64,000 bases of DNA, from contig NZ_CP088262.1 of the NCBI RefSeq assembly GCF_021117365.1, positions 2,792,501 to 2,856,500 of the forward strand, read 5' to 3'. The translations under genes and the position numbers were made by a program. The notes beneath the pieces were generated by a model. It saw only the letters and a list, made by a program, of their open reading frames with translations, did not search any database and was not told the DNA's origin. The stretch is from Nocardioides sp. cx-173 (GTDB lineage: Bacteria; Actinomycetota; Actinomycetes; Propionibacteriales; Nocardioidaceae). Each line of letters begins with the position of its first letter. Position 1 is the stretch's first letter. Positions 16,614 through 23,558 of the stretch are shown here, in pieces.

Positions 16614-16633
16614 GTAGTTGAGCAATCAACTAC
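16614..16633. promoter_or_regulatory. palindromic operator candidate
   Basis: GTAGTTGA-GCAA-TCAACTAC, a perfect 8-bp inverted repeat with 4-bp centre, 47 bp before the start of the next coupled gene group that ends with the integrase. Its length and low GC fit a repressor site controlling the recombinase genes. Confidence 0.45.
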
Positions 16634-16680
16634 CTGACCGAGGAGCCGAAATAAACGAGAGCTACCCCCTGGGATCAACG

Positions 16681-16959
16681 ATGAAGTTCACGCCGGATGA
16701 GGGAGCGGAAGTTGCCTTCTCCCCCGCCCCCATCAGCAAGGCCGACGCTCGACAGATCGGCCTCGCGTTCTGCGAGGCGAGCGAGCCCGAGCGTGAGGCG
16801 CTGCTGGCGGACCTCGGACCGCTGATGGTCCGGCGCAGCCTGCTCGTGTTCAGCAACCTGGCTGCTCGGATGGGCGAGCCCGACGCAGCCGCGTACGCAC
16901 GGGACCTCCGCAGCGGCATCACGGCGCTCCGCGTCTACAAGACCGAGGCCGCGTCGTGA
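16681..16959 (+). CDS. hypothetical protein preceding the serine recombinase
   Basis: A 92-residue mostly helical protein (DARQIGLAFCEASEPEREALLADLG...). The ATG at 16681 has only a weak ribosome site; GAGGAG occurs further upstream without a normal start codon. The stop overlaps the recombinase start (GTGA), so the two are coupled. Not recognised. Confidence 0.5.
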   Translation: MKFTPDEGAEVAFSPAPISKADARQIGLAFCEASEPEREALLADLGPLMVRRSLLVFSNLAARMGEPDAAAYARDLRSGITALRVYKTEAAS

Positions 16960-17594
16960 AGGTCGTCGGCTACGTGCGGCTGTCGAAGGGCTCGGCTAAC
17001 GGCCACTCTCTCGACGGCCAGCGCGAGAGCATCCAGCAGTGGGCCAAGGCGAACGGCCACGACCTCGTGACGGTGGTGGCCGAGGTCGCGAGCGCCAAGA
17101 CCCCTCACAAACTCGCTGGTCGGCGCCTCGCTATCGCCGCGATCAAAGCGGGCATGGCTGAGGGTCTGGTCGTGCGGGACCTCGACCGGGTGACGCGCTC
17201 GATCATTGACGGCGCAGACCTCCTGGAGGACGCCAAGCTGAATGGCTGGCGGCTGCTCGGTGCTGTCGATGGTCTCGACACCGGAGACCCGGAGCAGGAG
17301 TTCAGCACCAACATCAAGATCGCCGTCGCTCAGGAGGAGCGCCGGAAGATTGCACGACGCACTCGCGACGGACTCGCTACCGCTCGCCGCAACGGTCAGC
17401 GGCTCGGCAAGCCCAAGCAGATCGACCCGGACCTAGAGGCCCGCATCGTGCGTCTGGCTCGGAAGGGCAGCAGCGGCTACAAGATCGCCCAGAGGCTCAC
17501 GGCAGAAGGCGTCCCGACACCCCAGGGCAAGACGACGTGGAGCCCTTCGGTCGTGCGGGACGTGATCGCCCGCAACACGAAGGTCGCCTCATGA
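16956..17594 (+). CDS. serine recombinase, resolvase/invertase family
   Basis: A 212-residue recombinase starting at GTG. The catalytic domain shows YVRLS with the nucleophilic Ser, the RDLDRVTRS segment with active-site Arg, and AQEERRKIARRTRDGL as the long E helix. A C-terminal HTH follows (SGYKIAQRLTAEGVPTPQG...WSPSVVRDVIAR). The size fits a small resolvase, not a large serine integrase, so it may resolve multimers of a circular form or invert a segment. It is translationally coupled on both sides. Confidence 0.85.
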   Translation: MKVVGYVRLSKGSANGHSLDGQRESIQQWAKANGHDLVTVVAEVASAKTPHKLAGRRLAIAAIKAGMAEGLVVRDLDRVTRSIIDGADLLEDAKLNGWRLLGAVDGLDTGDPEQEFSTNIKIAVAQEERRKIARRTRDGLATARRNGQRLGKPKQIDPDLEARIVRLARKGSSGYKIAQRLTAEGVPTPQGKTTWSPSVVRDVIARNTKVAS

Positions 17595-17914
17595 AGACGG
17601 GGAACAACCCTGGGTCACCAGCGGAGTACGTGATTCTTGCGGGGAGTTCCAAGGACGGCCAACCGCACGGCGGCAGCGACGACCGACCGCCCGAGATGGC
17701 GAACCGCCGCGTCCAGATCGCCAAGACCAACCACCCGGCCACGGACCGCTGGCTCGTCCTGACGACCGTCCGCATCGCGCCCTCCCCTCTGTATCGGGTG
17801 GGGGTCGTGGACGGGCTCAACCGCCCCGTCAGCCCAGCCAGCGACTACCCGACTCTGCGGCGCGCTCACAACGCCGCCAACAAGCTCCACGAACAACTCA
17901 CCAAGGAGAACTGA
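17591..17914 (+). CDS. hypothetical protein between the two recombinases
   Basis: A 107-residue basic protein whose ATG overlaps the recombinase stop (ATGA) and whose own stop overlaps the integrase ATG (TGATG). The C-terminal half has a small fold-like pattern (DRWLVLTTVRIAPSPLYRVGVVDG). It may be an accessory DNA-binding factor, judged only from position. Confidence 0.5.
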   Translation: MKTGNNPGSPAEYVILAGSSKDGQPHGGSDDRPPEMANRRVQIAKTNHPATDRWLVLTTVRIAPSPLYRVGVVDGLNRPVSPASDYPTLRRAHNAANKLHEQLTKEN

Positions 17915-18514
17915 TGAGCACGCAGCCCCGCGCCTGGGTCCGCGAGAACCACCGCAGCAAGACCGAGAAGCGCCACCCCAGCAAGAAGCGGTGGGAGGTC
18001 GTGTACCTCGACCCGACCACACGCAAGCGCAGGACCAAGGGCGGGTTCCGTACCAAGCAGGCAGCGCAGGAGTGGGCAGACGAGTTCACGTCAACAGCGC
18101 GCCACGGGCAATGGGTGGACCCGGACCTCGGAGGGGTGACGTTCGCAAAGCTCGCTGGCGAATGGCTAGCAGCGCAGCACTTCGACCGGCGCCACACCGC
18201 GAACGGCTACCGACGCATCATCACGGGGAACAACGACCTGACGCGGACGTTCGGGGACGCGCCCATCTCGTCGATCACGCACGAATCCGTGAGCCGCTTC
18301 ATCAAGGAGACCGCGCTCACCAAGGCACCGCAGACGGTCCGCCACCAGTTCTACGTGCTGCGGATGGTGCTGGACTTCGCCGTGTACAACCGACGCCTCA
18401 CCCTCAACCCGGCTCGGACAATCGACCCGAAGCGACTCCCACGCAACAAGAAGATGCACGTTCACGAGGAACAGCGCTACCCGCTCACGCTCGCGGAGAC
18501 CGAGCGCATCATCG
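17914..18514 (+). pseudogene. int: tyrosine integrase, 5' part, disrupted by IS
   Basis: Encodes the first 200 residues of a phage-type integrase: an N-terminal AP2-like arm-binding domain (KRWEVVYLDPTTRKRRTKGG...FRTKQAAQEWADEF) and the SAM-like core-binding domain (VTFAKLAGEWLAAQHF to about NPARTIDPKR). At 18515 the frame enters the IS and stops at 18564 without any catalytic residue. Deleting 18515-19918 and one copy of the 8-bp duplication restores an open frame through ...ETERII-AA-MPEPYDMF..., giving a 432-residue integrase. The truncated product might still bind arm sites. Confidence 0.92.
18507..18514. repeat. 8-bp target-site duplication, left copy
   Basis: CATCATCG, repeated exactly at 19919-19926. 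An 8-bp duplication is normal for IS256-family insertion. The perfect match suggests a fairly recent event. Confidence 0.9.
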
Positions 18515-18517
18515 AGG

Positions 18518-18546
18518 AGAGTCCCGGGGAGTGGTGGGGTTTGAGG
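18518..18546 (+). repeat. left terminal inverted repeat of the IS
   Basis: Starts AGAGTCCCGGGG and ends TTTGAGG; it pairs with 19887-19915 at 25 of 29 positions. The outermost 3 bp of the IS do not match, as is common in this family. Confidence 0.8.
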
Positions 18547-18634
18547 GCTGGCGGCGAGGCGTGAAGACGTAGACGGCCATCGGCGGGATCTTCGGTGTGT
18601 ATCGACCAAGAGACACATTGAAGGAGAGCCACCG

Positions 18635-19873
18635 ATGGCCTTGCCACAGTCTGCCCTGTCCGAACTCCTCGAGGCGTTCCGTGCCGGTGATGGCGCCGAT
18701 CTGGTCCGCGACTCGGTCCGGGTCGCGCTTCAGGAGTTGATTGAGCTCGAAGCCGCCGAACGGATCGGTGCCGCACCGTATGAGCGCACCGATGGCCGCG
18801 TCACTGAGCGCAACGGCCACCGGCCGCGGATGCTGACCACCAAGGCCGGCGACGTCGAGCTGCGGATCCCGAAGCTGCGCAAGGGGTCGTTCTTCCCGAT
18901 CATCCTCGAGCCCCGCCGCCGCATCGACCAAGCGTTGTACGCGGTGGTGATGGAGGCCTACGTCCACGGCATCAGCACCCGCAGCGTCGACGACCTGGTC
19001 GAAGCGATGGGCGGGGCCGGGATCAGCAAGTCCGAGGTCTCGCGGATCTGCGCCGGCCTGGACGAGACCGTCGGCGCGTTCCGCACCCGGACTCTGGATC
19101 ACGTCGAGTTCCCCTACATCTACCTGGATGCGACCTACCTCCACGTCCGCAACGCCCCGGGCAAGGGCGGCCAGGTCGTGTCGATGGCCGTCATCGTCGC
19201 CACTGGCGTCACCGCGACCGGCGAGCGAGAGATCCTCGGCCTGGACGTCGGTGACAGCGAGGACGAGATCTTCTGGCGCAGCTTCCTGCTCAGCCTCAAG
19301 CAACGCGGCCTGGCCGGGGTGCGGCTGGTGATCAGCGACCAGCACTCCGGCCTGGTCAAGGCGTTGAAGCGGGCCTTCCAGGGTGTCGCGCACCAGAGGT
19401 GTCGGGTCCACTTCGCCCGCAACCTGCTCGCGCACGTGCCCAAGGGCCAGGCCGAGCTGGTGGCGACTGCGTTCCGGATGATCTTTGCCCAACCCACCGC
19501 CGAGGACGTCCACGCGGCGTGGGACAAGACCCGCGACGAGCTCGCCGCCCGGTTTCCCAAGCTCGGGCCCCTGATGGACGACGCGAAGGCCGAGGTGCTC
19601 GCGTTCACTGCGTTCCCGCGCGAGCACTGGCGCAAGATCTGGTCCACCAACCCCCTCGAGCGGGTCAACAAGGAGATCAAGCGCCGCTCCCGGGTCGTGG
19701 GCATCTTCCCCAACGCCGCCGCGGTCATCCGCCTTGTCGGGGCGGTGCTGATCGACATGCACGACGAGTGGATCGCCGGCGACCGCCGCTACCTGTCCGA
19801 GGGGTCTATGGCCAAGCTCTACGACACCAGCGATACTGACTCCGTCGCCGCCATCGAGAGCAGCGACGTGTAG
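18635..19873 (+). CDS. IS256-family (Mutator-like) transposase
   Basis: A 412-residue DDE transposase. First Asp in YIYLDATYLHVR, second Asp in VISDQHSGLVKA, the C/H pair in HQRCRVHFARNLL, and the catalytic Glu in NPLERVNKEIKRR. GAAGGAGA lies just before its ATG. Full family length with no frameshift seen. Confidence 0.95.
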   Translation: MALPQSALSELLEAFRAGDGADLVRDSVRVALQELIELEAAERIGAAPYERTDGRVTERNGHRPRMLTTKAGDVELRIPKLRKGSFFPIILEPRRRIDQALYAVVMEAYVHGISTRSVDDLVEAMGGAGISKSEVSRICAGLDETVGAFRTRTLDHVEFPYIYLDATYLHVRNAPGKGGQVVSMAVIVATGVTATGEREILGLDVGDSEDEIFWRSFLLSLKQRGLAGVRLVISDQHSGLVKALKRAFQGVAHQRCRVHFARNLLAHVPKGQAELVATAFRMIFAQPTAEDVHAAWDKTRDELAARFPKLGPLMDDAKAEVLAFTAFPREHWRKIWSTNPLERVNKEIKRRSRVVGIFPNAAAVIRLVGAVLIDMHDEWIAGDRRYLSEGSMAKLYDTSDTDSVAAIESSDV

Positions 19874-19886
19874 GCACTGAGGATCA

Positions 19887-19915
19887 CCTCAAAGCCCACC
19901 ACCCCGCGGGGCTCT
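19887..19915 (-). repeat. right terminal inverted repeat of the IS
   Basis: The minus strand starts AGAGCCCCGCGG and ends TTTGAGG, the partner of 18518-18546. Confidence 0.8.
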
Positions 19916-19926
19916 GTCCATCATCG

Positions 19927-20624
19927 CGGCGATGCCTGAGCCGTACGACATGTTCACGAGGCTCGTCGCCTACACCGGCATGCGCCCCGAGGAAGCGACT
20001 GGCCTGACGCTCGCGGACGTCGACACGGACGAAGGCACCATCCACGTCCGCGCGGTCATGGTCGAGACGGGCGAGGGCCTGTTCCGGGAGGAGTTCACGA
20101 AGTCGGACAAGAGTCGACGCCTGATTGACCTCGACAGCACGACCCTGGCTTACCTGACCCGCTACCTCGCCGCTCACCGCAAGCGCGCCCTCGCGTGGTT
20201 CGCGGAGCACCCCGAGCATGTTCATCCGGGTGACGCGCTGCCCCTCTTCGTCGGGTGTGGGGTGGGAGGACGGACACACCTTCCGCCCGTGGAGCGTCTC
20301 GAGTTCTCCAAGCCGATGCGGTACTCAGCGTTCAACAAGCGCCACTGGTCGAAGGCCCTTAAATCGGCTGCTGTCCCGCGCATCCGGTTCTACGACCTGA
20401 GGCACGCGGACGTGAGTCGTCAAGTTGACCGCATCGGCCAGGACGGCGCTTTCACACTCAAAGAGATTCAGGAGCGCTACGGCCACAGCAGCGCCGTCAT
20501 GACGCTCGACCGCTACGCCCATAGCGGCAAGCCCGACCGCGCTGCTCGTCGCAGGGCTCTGGACGCAATGTTCGTCCCCAAGGGCACCAACGTCACCCCG
20601 ATCGCTAGCAAGCGCAGAAGTTAG
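19927..20624 (+). pseudogene. int: tyrosine integrase, 3' part, disrupted by IS
   Basis: Holds the whole catalytic domain of the split integrase: first Arg in YTGMRPEEATGL, then FYDLRHADVSRQV with the H-x-x-R-type second box, ERYGHSSAVMTLDRYAH with the conserved His and the nucleophilic Tyr. An ATG at 19932 could allow a separate 230-residue product without DNA-arm or core-binding domains, but no good ribosome site is seen. Such a fragment should not recombine DNA on its own. Confidence 0.92.
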
Positions 20625-20654
20625 CCGCACCCGAGGAGGAATCTCTTCCATCCT

Positions 20655-21209
20655 TCAAGCGCGTTTGGCGTGAGCACGCTGAGCGATCTTCCGTGCGCCG
20701 GTCGCGTTCATTCGCCAGCTCGCGAACTGCACACTGATCCCGAACCGGCGCGCAACCTCTTCGTCGCCCACCTTGTTGTAGGCGAGCCGCCGGGCAGCTT
20801 CTGTCGGTAGGAGCAGCTCGCCGCTCAACTCGGCGGCTTCGTCCTCGTGCTCCTTGTTCATCACGCGACACTTGCCCGAGTCAGTGAGGGTCGCCGAGAA
20901 CGGATGCTCCAGCACCACGTGCGAAATCTCGTGGCTTGCGGTGGAGACACGTCGCTCAGGCAAGTGTGTGTCGTTCTCAACGATGACCGTGCTTCCGTCA
21001 CTGCAGGGAATCAACGCTCCCGAGAAGACCTCAGGGCGATCGACGGTGAAGTGGTGCATGGCGTCGGCATCGCATGCCAACTCCGACAAGGGGATGACAT
21101 CTATCCCGTATAACTCGGCTAGTTCATAGGGGTCGAAACGCTCGTGCGGCGAGACATCGACCTCCCGGCGAAGCTCCGCTGCGAGCCTCTTGAGCTGCGA
21201 CTTGTTCAC
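20655..21209 (-). CDS. ImmA/IrrE-type metallopeptidase
   Basis: A 184-residue zinc protease with the HExxH motif in STASHEISHVVLEH and the downstream EDEAAELSGELLLPTEAARR typical of the family. In ICEBs1 and phages, ImmA cleaves the partner repressor after DNA damage or signalling and so induces the element. The GTG start overlaps the stop of the upstream XRE repressor gene (GTGA), the same order as immR-immA. Confidence 0.88.
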   Translation of the reverse strand: MNKSQLKRLAAELRREVDVSPHERFDPYELAELYGIDVIPLSELACDADAMHHFTVDRPEVFSGALIPCSDGSTVIVENDTHLPERRVSTASHEISHVVLEHPFSATLTDSGKCRVMNKEHEDEAAELSGELLLPTEAARRLAYNKVGDEEVARRFGISVQFASWRMNATGARKIAQRAHAKRA

Positions 21210-21571
21210 TCACGCTCTCCTCGCTTGGCGGACGCGCGGCGAAGTGTCGCCTGGATGACCTCGTTTAGGTACTCGATGTCGTCCTCATCGAGGTCTTTCC
21301 GCGCACGGAGCAGGGGCGCCAGCTCCGCCATGAGTTCCGGCTTGTTCTGTGGATCCTCGTCTACAAGGAACCTCTCAGCCGGCATGCCGAGCCAAGTCAC
21401 CAACGTCATGAAGCCCTCCGCGTCCGGCTTGTACCCATTTCGCAAACGGGACAGCAGGGATGGCGTTACGCCAATCTCGGTGGCGAGCTGTCGCCACGAC
21501 AGCCCTCTCTTGATCCGTGTCTGGTCGAGCGCGTCTCTCAGCGCGCGCTCGTCGATCTTCGTCTTCGCCAT
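21206..21571 (-). CDS. XRE-family repressor
   Basis: A 121-residue protein with an HTH_3 domain (LSWRQLATEIGVTPSLLSRLRNG) and a helical C-terminal part. Its pairing with ImmA and its position across from a divergently read promoter with repeated ACTTTCG sites make it the likely immunity repressor of the element. The ATG at 21571 has CGGAGC upstream. Confidence 0.85.
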   Translation of the reverse strand: MAKTKIDERALRDALDQTRIKRGLSWRQLATEIGVTPSLLSRLRNGYKPDAEGFMTLVTWLGMPAERFLVDEDPQNKPELMAELAPLLRARKDLDEDDIEYLNEVIQATLRRASAKRGERE

Positions 21572-21617
21572 AGGTCGCTCCGGGCAGTCGAGGGGTGGGC
21601 AGACTCGCCGAGTGTGT

Positions 21618-21670
21618 CACTTTCGGACCAGTGGTTGCATGTCGACGCGCAGGTTTGATACTTTCGACAC
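21618..21670 (+). promoter_or_regulatory. divergent control region with promoter and repeated operator
   Basis: A rightward promoter is suggested by TTGCAT (21635-21640), a 16-bp spacer and GATACT (21657-21662). ACTTTCG occurs twice in direct orientation (21619 and 21660, 41 bp apart), the second overlapping the -10, and TGTGTC/GACACA half-sites flank the pair. This is the expected site for the XRE repressor. The leftward repressor promoter is not obvious. Confidence 0.5.
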
Positions 21671-21709
21671 AGTGATCCGATATCGGCTCACCCAACTGAA
21701 GGAGATGAC

Positions 21710-21877
21710 ATGTCGACTGCGCTCGGCACCACGGCCCGCACGGGTCAGACCTGCCCGGAGAGCGGCGTATGGGAGGTCGTAGGTACCCCCTCGACCACCG
21801 CACCGATCGCCAAGGGCAACACCATGCCGCCGTACAACGGCAAGGCCGTCACCTGGAAGCTCATCCAGAAGGCCTGA
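21710..21877 (+). CDS. YjzC-like small protein
   Basis: A 55-residue protein with GAAGGAG 5 nt before its ATG. The layout RTGQTCPESGVWEVVG...PIAKGNTMPPYNGKAVTWKL matches the YjzC-like pattern (acidic/Pro-Ser-Gly opening, KG..FPP, then a Trp strand). The role of this family is unknown. It is driven by the promoter facing the repressor gene, so it should be expressed when the element is induced. Confidence 0.6.
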   Translation: MSTALGTTARTGQTCPESGVWEVVGTPSTTAPIAKGNTMPPYNGKAVTWKLIQKA

Positions 21878-21926
21878 CGCAACGGCAGCCCGATCGCGAT
21901 CATCATGCAGAGAGGAGGTGATGGCG

Positions 21927-22058
21927 ATGCCAAAGAAGAGCAGTAGCAGTAGCGGCAAGCGCGGCCGCAGTGCAGCCACAGGGCGGTTCGTGAAGCAGTC
22001 CACGGTCAAGAGCAGCCCGAAGACGACGGTCAACGAGAGCACCAAGAAGGGTCGCTGA
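21927..22058 (+). CDS. small basic Ser/Thr/Lys-rich protein
   Basis: A 43-residue protein (MPKKSSSSSGKRGRSAATGR...) with ATGRFVKQSTVKSSPKTTV, a pattern I associate with tiny conserved actinobacterial proteins of unknown role. GAGGAGGT is well placed (7 nt) for ATG 21927 and too close for ATG 21921. It is strongly basic and probably nucleic-acid-binding. Confidence 0.55.
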   Translation: MPKKSSSSSGKRGRSAATGRFVKQSTVKSSPKTTVNESTKKGR

Positions 22059-22073
22059 CGAGCGACAAGCATC

Positions 22074-22124
22074 GAGCCCCGCTCGTTCCGAAGTGGTTGT
22101 AACACCTCGGCAGGAGTGGGGCTC
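22074..22124. terminator. bidirectional terminator-like hairpin
   Basis: GAGCCCCGCTC and GAGTGGGGCTC pair at 10 of 11 positions around a 29-nt loop, 16 bp after the small basic gene. It probably ends the two-gene transcript before the tRNA. Confidence 0.5.
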
Positions 22125-22211
22125 ATTGCTATCTAAGCACTTTCAGGAAGCTGAGTCACTAGCCGGGCGCGTCACGAGGTGAAGTGAGTTCTGGATAGGC
22201 TCGCCTGCCGA

Positions 22212-22288
22212 GGGGCGGTAGCTCAGTTGGTTAGAGCAGACGACTCATAATCGTCCAGGCGCGGGTTCAAGTCCCGCCCGCCCCACCA
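22212..22288 (+). tRNA. element-borne tRNA with CAU anticodon
   Basis: A complete 77-nt cloverleaf: acceptor GGGGCGG/CCGCCCC, D arm GCTCAGTTGGTTAGAGC, anticodon stem GACGA/TCGTC with loop CTCATAA (anticodon CAT at 22246-22248), T arm GCGGG/CCCGC, discriminator A and an encoded CCA. Its 5' half and upstream bases (TAGGCTCGCC..CCGA) closely match the 5' half of the host tRNA gene split by the element. It is therefore a replacement for the disrupted gene. Elongator Met is the default reading; tRNA-Ile2 (lysidine-modified) cannot be excluded. Confidence 0.95.
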
Positions 22289-22330
22289 GAAAACCGAGTG
22301 AATGGCTGACTCTCCTGGCAGGATGACTGC

Positions 22331-23191
22331 ATGACTCAGGATGAGGACCCGTGGGCGGCGCCGCCTCAGAAGCACCAGGTCTTCTTCATCTCGCCCATCG
22401 GTGAGGACGGTTCTGAGGCACGCAAGGCGGCGGATCAAACATTGCGCCACCTGGTGCGCAAGGCTCTCCCTGAGGCGCAGTACACGGTGGAGCGTGCAGA
22501 CGAAGACAAGCATCCTGGAGCCATCACCCCTCGCATCCTGGGCAAGATCATTGACGCCGACGTGGTCTTGGCAGACCTCAGCGGCTTCAATCCGAACGTG
22601 TTCTACGAGCTTGCGGTTGCTCACGGACACCACAAGCCTGTGGTCCACATGCAGCGATCCGATGAACGGCCAGCCTTCGACGTCAAGGACATGCGGATTG
22701 TCCGCTACCAGCTATCAGACCCCGACAAGCTAGAAGCAGCAGTCACGGAACTTCGTGGACAGACCTCGCTGGCACTGAGCAGCAGCGACGTGATCGAAAC
22801 GCCGCTCACCGCGACCGGGAAGTTTCAAGCTCTTGATCAGAGCGCCGACCCACAGGCAGAAGTTGCCGAACGGCTGGCAGCGATCGAACAGCGCTTGACT
22901 CCCCAGCGTTCTGCCCCGGCCTCTCGGGTTCGCTCGGTCGACGACACGTTTGCCGTGGCGCGGTGGGTAGAGGCCCAACTGAAGGAGAAGGCCTTCACCC
23001 GAGAAGACATCGCAACCTTGAAGTCTGCGGACACGAGCGCGTGGTTCGACGACTGGGTGGATGGCTTGGTGGAGCGTTTCGCGACCGAGGAAAGCGATCC
23101 TTGGAAATCGCCGGCCCCGAGTGCTGGCGCTCCTGCTGGGACCGACCCGTGGGACGCTCCCGGCGTGGGAACCGAAGAACCGCCCTTCTAG
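22331..23191 (+). CDS. TIR-like / nucleoside deoxyribosyltransferase-like cargo protein with SSB-like tail
   Basis: A 286-residue protein. Residues about 15-125 form a flavodoxin-like TIR/2-deoxyribosyltransferase-type domain: VFFISPIGEDGSEARKAADQ, ERADEDKHPGAI, then DADVVLADLSGFNPNVFYE with the Glu expected at the active site. Such domains cleave N-glycosidic bonds of NAD or nucleotides and occur in phage defence. A helical region follows, then a disordered tail. DPW occurs at residues about 6-8 and twice in the tail, and the last residues are GTEEPPF, resembling the acidic PPF tip of actinobacterial SSB. It lies between the element tRNA and attR, the usual cargo position. Activity and partner are inferred. 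Confidence 0.65.
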   Translation: MTQDEDPWAAPPQKHQVFFISPIGEDGSEARKAADQTLRHLVRKALPEAQYTVERADEDKHPGAITPRILGKIIDADVVLADLSGFNPNVFYELAVAHGHHKPVVHMQRSDERPAFDVKDMRIVRYQLSDPDKLEAAVTELRGQTSLALSSSDVIETPLTATGKFQALDQSADPQAEVAERLAAIEQRLTPQRSAPASRVRSVDDTFAVARWVEAQLKEKAFTREDIATLKSADTSAWFDDWVDGLVERFATEESDPWKSPAPSAGAPAGTDPWDAPGVGTEEPPF

Positions 23192-23476
23192 AGCTGGAAG
23201 AGGGCGGGAATAGACGATCTCGCCACGAAGGGCCGTCAACAAGCGGGAGGTCCGGTTCCGGGCCATGCACGGGCGCGGAGCGGGGTCCCGAGGGTCCCCC
23301 GAGAGCGCCCGGCCCGGTCGCGGTGCGTTCGACCTCCACGAGTCGGCAGACGTCGTCGTGACCCGCTCGTGAACCGAGGTGAACCGAGGTGGGCCTCGCC
23401 GATTGGAGTAGCGCGGGAGTAGCGCGCTAGGCCCGAAGCCTGCCGATCTACGCCTGCAAACGGGTCAGGGAGCGAC
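23192..23476. other. non-coding right end of the element
   Basis: No gene seen. It holds a tandem GAACCGAGGT direct repeat (about 23371-23390) and the right arm-type GTAGCGCG pair, 50-70 bp from attR. These are likely integrase or excisionase sites. Confidence 0.6.
23407..23426. repeat. right arm-type integrase site pair
   Basis: AGTAGCGCGGG then AGTAGCGCG in tandem, 11-bp spacing, the same as the left pair at 11399-11419 apart from one base. Confidence 0.6.
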
Positions 23477-23485
23477 GATTATGAG
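23477..23485. repeat. attR core of the integrated element
   Basis: GATTATGAG, identical to attL at 11247-11255. On the minus strand it is the anticodon loop at the end of the 5' half of the split tRNA. Confidence 0.85.
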
Positions 23486-23517
23486 TCCTCTGCTCTAACC
23501 GACTGAGCTACCGCCCC
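23477..23517 (-). pseudogene. 5' half of the disrupted host tRNA (CAU anticodon)
   Basis: The minus strand reads acceptor GGGGCGG, the D arm GCTCAGTCGGTTAGAGC, the 5' anticodon stem GAGGA and the loop CTCATAATC, then leaves tRNA sequence and enters the element. Its promoter side is intact, so transcripts would be a tRNA half fused to element sequence. The 3' half is at 11211-11255. Confidence 0.9.
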
Positions 23518-23558
23518 TCGGTGGGCGAGCCTAGCGGCGTCCCCGCGGCACCGGACGC

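Larger units (their letters stand above)
18515..19918 (+). mobile_element. IS256-family insertion sequence
   Basis: A complete 1404-bp IS with one transposase gene, imperfect terminal inverted repeats (18518-18546 and 19887-19915, 25 of 29 bases matching) and an exact 8-bp target duplication. The transposase looks intact, so the copy may still be active. It interrupts the integrase gene of the host element. Confidence 0.92.
11256..23485. mobile_element. tRNA-integrated satellite- or plasmid-like mobile element (12.2 kb)
   Basis: Bounded by 9-bp att cores inside a split tRNA gene, with paired arm-type repeats near both ends. It carries an excisionase-like gene, a run of small coupled genes, TOPRIM and DUF3631 proteins, a possible replication origin, a serine recombinase, a tyrosine integrase (now broken by an IS), a repressor/ImmA pair, its own CAU tRNA and a TIR-like cargo gene. 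Base composition is visibly lower in GC than the flanks. I see no capsid, portal, large terminase, FtsK/TraB-like or relaxase gene, so it would need help to move between cells. Whether it is a phage satellite or an integrative plasmid is not settled by sequence alone. Confidence 0.85.

Noticed and set aside
16956..17594. Serine recombinase as the enzyme that integrated the element
   Set aside because: It is too short for a large serine integrase, while the tRNA target, 9-bp core and arm repeats fit the broken tyrosine integrase.
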